DNA of 6,881 bases. Origin: Verrucomicrobiales bacterium. Lineage in GTDB: Bacteria; Verrucomicrobiota; Verrucomicrobiia; Limisphaerales; UBA9464. Both the position numbers and the translations under genes were made by a program. The stretch spans positions 1-6,881 of the forward strand of contig DLVS01000446.1 in NCBI GenBank assembly GCA_003445095.1. Reading direction: 5' to 3'. How positions within the stretch are numbered: position 1 is the stretch's first letter; every line of letters begins with the position of its first letter. Positions 5,643 to 6,881 of the stretch are shown one piece after another. The notes beneath the pieces were generated by a model, which was given only the letters and a program-made list of their open reading frames with translations, was not told the origin of the DNA and searched no databases.

Positions 5643-5921
5643 CTAGGTTGTGTCCACGGGCTTGATACACTCCGGCGAGTCGATTCGTCCAGAGTTCACC
5701 AATGGTCGAGACTCGGTAACGCGTCAGCATGCCATCCGGAGCCGGGCGAAGGACGGATTGAAGTGCCTCCGGCGGTGCGGCAGGATTCAGCCACTCCTTC
5801 ACCGCATCCGCGCCAAGAATTACCGGCATTCGATCATGGATCTCCCGAGTGTCGGCGTTGGTTCGGTTGTGACGATGGTGAACGTCTCCAGCGCGTCGCC
5901 CTCGGGTGGGTTCCACCACTC
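5643..5921 (-). pseudogene. Remnant of an SRAP (YedK/HMCES-type) DNA-protein crosslink protein, two frameshifts
   Basis: Read on the minus strand from 5921 down, three frame segments join into one SRAP C-terminal half: EWWNPPEGDALETFTIVTTE, then NADTREIHDRMPVILGADA with EWLNPAAPPEALQSVLRP up to RYRVST, then VNSGRIDSPECIKPVDTT ending at a TAG (5645-5643). The joins need one base restored near 5860-5863 and one base removed near 5700-5704. SRAP proteins shield abasic sites in single-stranded DNA by forming a covalent link through Cys2. The conserved His of the HDRMP motif remains, but the N-terminal half with Cys2 and the conserved Asn is missing. A 133-aa frame at 5518-5919 covers only the middle segment in its true frame and runs past the real stop. 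The loss of the N-terminus plus two frameshifts makes a dead gene nearly certain, sequencing error aside. Confidence 0.85.
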
Positions 5922-5960
5922 CCCCCGGTGGGCAGCTTGTACACCGGGCTACCCGAGGGC
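5898..5960. repeat. 10-base inverted repeat around the relic junction
   Basis: GCCCTCGGGT (5898-5907) and ACCCGAGGGC (5951-5960) are perfect reverse complements separated by 43 bases. The pair straddles the point where the minus-strand SRAP remnant meets the plus-strand gene fragment. It could be microhomology used in an inversion, or chance in GC-rich coding sequence (both arms encode Pro-Glu-Gly). Confidence 0.5.
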
Positions 5961-6065
5961 CTTTTCGTCAAGACCGTTGGCCGCAGTGGTGACGGTTACT
6001 GGATCGTCGAGGAGATCGACCCGCCGCATACGCGCTGGAGCGTCTTCCCAATCCTACTCTACTGA
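5919..6065 (+). pseudogene. C-terminal fragment of an unrecognised protein
   Basis: In the frame ending at TGA 6063-6065, the last 45 or so codons read like real protein: GSLYTGLPEGLFVKTVGR, then GDGYWIVEEIDPPHTRWS, ending FPILLY. Upstream in this frame the sequence is only the antisense of the SRAP remnant, so the N-terminus of this gene is missing and the two relics meet head to head at about 5919-5925. I do not recognise the family. The pattern of Gly, aromatic and acidic residues suggests a small beta-rich domain. It has no start codon or ribosome binding site of its own and is unlikely to be expressed. Confidence 0.45.
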
Positions 6066-6163
6066 AGCTCGATCCCTAAATCTCGCGATGACTTCTCTAA
6101 TTGCCCCTCTTCCGCGCCGTCGCTTCATTCCTACCGCCCTGATAAGGTTGGATTGAGTGGGGT

Positions 6164-6191
6164 CGGCATCTCGAAAGGGGTGCCGGTTTTT
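6164..6191 (+). terminator. Intrinsic (rho-independent) terminator
   Basis: CGGCATCTC (6164-6172) pairs with GGGGTGCCG (6177-6185) around a GAAA tetraloop, with seven Watson-Crick pairs and two G-U pairs, followed by G and five T (6187-6191). The T-run is only on the plus-strand side, so it serves plus-strand transcription. The nearest plus-strand frame is the gene fragment ending at 6065, about 100 bases upstream, so it may be that gene's surviving terminator. It also separates that side from the convergent minus-strand gene ending at 6211. Confidence 0.75.
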
Positions 6192-6210
6192 CGCTTCCGC
6201 GCAGACACTC

Positions 6211-6858
6211 CTAGAGGGATGGAATCGACCCTTCCTGAGGCGGACGTGCTTTACGCCGCCGTACTCTGGCACCTGCAAGCACAACGATCGAAGCGACCGC
6301 GATTGGAAGAGTCGGCCCACCGTCCTGAACCGCGTCGGGACGTCTCCCTGTTTCCTCGATCAACGTCGAGGTGTAGGTCCAGTTTCCGATCATGCTGAAC
6401 GTCTCATTTCCGTCATACGAAATGTCGGCGGGCGCGCGCAGAACGGTCCAGTACGTCCTCGCGTAGTCCCCAAGCGTGAACGTCTCGGAGAACGTCGCCA
6501 CGAACTGGATATCGTCACCGATGATCGGTGTGCCAATCTGGTAGTCGAGATCGAGTGGAGAGCCGAACGGGTTCTCAGCTAACCGTGTTTCCCACGGGGC
6601 CGGCGCTGGCGGGTATTGCCGCGGGGTATCGAGCCACAAATGCCACATTTCCGGTCCGAAGTCGTGGCCGGGTGGGAACTGTCCGCTCCTAGTGGGGGTC
6701 ATGATGGATAGCGAGCGTGGACCGCTGTGGCTAATCGTGAGCGAGAACGAGCCGGAATCAGTGTAGATGTCCTCGGCGTTCCCGTTGAAAAAGTCGGCCC
6801 TTCCGGCTCCGACAGTGATTATGGCCGCGCAGCCGGCGAGTAGGTGTGTGGTGGTCAT
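6211..6858 (-). CDS. Exported protein with C-terminal membrane anchor (PEP-CTERM-like layout)
   Basis: A 215-aa protein. Residues 1-21 look like a signal peptide (hydrophobic LLAGCAAIITVGAG, likely cleavage near GRA-D). The mature part (22-178) is rich in Ser, Thr, aromatic and acidic residues and probably all-beta: SGSFSLTISHSGPRSLSI (35-52), FVATFSETFTLGDYARTYWT (119-138), FSMIGNWTYTSTLIEE (154-169). Residues 183-197 (TLPIAVASIVVLAGA) are a membrane helix followed by the basic cluster RVRRRK (198-203). This is the layout of PEP-CTERM or similar sorted surface proteins, but the Pro-Glu-Pro motif is absent and a 12-residue tail follows the basic cluster. The start ATG lies 23 bases from the window edge without a Shine-Dalgarno. 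The domain itself is unrecognised. A role in the cell envelope or extracellular matrix is an inference from layout only. Confidence 0.7.
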   Translation of the reverse strand: MTTTHLLAGCAAIITVGAGRADFFNGNAEDIYTDSGSFSLTISHSGPRSLSIMTPTRSGQFPPGHDFGPEMWHLWLDTPRQYPPAPAPWETRLAENPFGSPLDLDYQIGTPIIGDDIQFVATFSETFTLGDYARTYWTVLRAPADISYDGNETFSMIGNWTYTSTLIEETGRRPDAVQDGGPTLPIAVASIVVLAGARVRRRKARPPQEGSIPSL

Positions 6859-6881
6859 GGTGTTGTATGTTGAGGTTGATC

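Noticed and set aside
5518..5919. 133-aa minus-strand ORF as an intact gene
   Set aside because: Only its middle is true SRAP frame. Its N-terminal residues and its last 60 or so residues are out of frame relative to the SRAP pattern, and the tail runs antisense through the DUF2809 gene.
5650..6156. Plus-strand 168-aa ORF
   Set aside because: It runs antisense to the SRAP remnant and then through non-coding sequence. It is Arg/Ser-rich with no recognisable blocks.
6157..6582. Plus-strand 141-aa ORF
   Set aside because: It overlaps the terminator and is antisense to the exported protein at 6211-6858.
6829..6840. Lipobox-like LAGC at residues 7-10 of the minus-strand exported protein
   Set aside because: The n-region has no positive charge and the hydrophobic stretch before the Cys is too short, so lipoprotein processing is unlikely. 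The hydrophobic core continues past the Cys.
1..6881. CRISPR array, tRNA, rRNA or riboswitch
   Set aside because: I found no regularly spaced repeats, no tRNA-like cloverleaf and no conserved RNA motif on reading through; a covariance-model scan was not possible here.

Overview
The window looks like a piece of a bacterial chromosome carrying a worn integrative or phage-satellite-like element. The likely host is a member of the Planctomycetes or a related PVC-group bacterium. That guess rests on the mix of protein types: a secreted NHL-repeat propeller with the C-terminal domain common in Verrucomicrobia and Planctomycetes, an exported protein with a PEP-CTERM-like tail, and sparse Shine-Dalgarno use outside the tightly packed element genes. 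It is an inference, as there is no rRNA or marker gene here.

Positions 1-1369 hold a compact run of small unknown genes: a 5'-truncated ORF (3-242), a 15-codon mini-ORF (239-286), a 67-aa ORF (283-486), each pair joined by a 4-base ATGA overlap, then a 292-aa unknown protein (491-1369). Positions 1370-3781 form a replication-type module. It contains an excisionase/AlpA-like helix-turn-helix protein with a palindrome at its start, a small helical protein, a P-loop ATPase/helicase of the phage-plasmid primase-helicase class, and an ERCC4-type nuclease. The ATPase frame is interrupted by one in-frame TAA (2298-2300), and the nuclease is cut short just after its catalytic motif. A repeat-rich spacer between them, with 9-base tandem repeats and a 15-base inverted repeat, is a candidate origin or control site. 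No integrase, capsid gene, tRNA or attachment site is visible.

Positions 3790-6881 look like host chromosome with decay: the secreted NHL-repeat protein (3790-4986), a DUF2809 membrane protein (5149-5607), a frameshifted and truncated SRAP (YedK/HMCES-type) pseudogene on the minus strand (5643-5921), a plus-strand C-terminal gene fragment meeting it head to head (about 5919-6065), a clear intrinsic terminator (6164-6191), and a convergent exported protein with a C-terminal membrane anchor (6211-6858, minus).

The genes of the left half probably worked together to excise and replicate the element. The stop codon and the truncated nuclease suggest it can no longer do so unaided. The right half shows no shared pathway. 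No clearly new system is demonstrated; the most useful leads are the split ATPase, the repeat cluster beside it and the SRAP relic.
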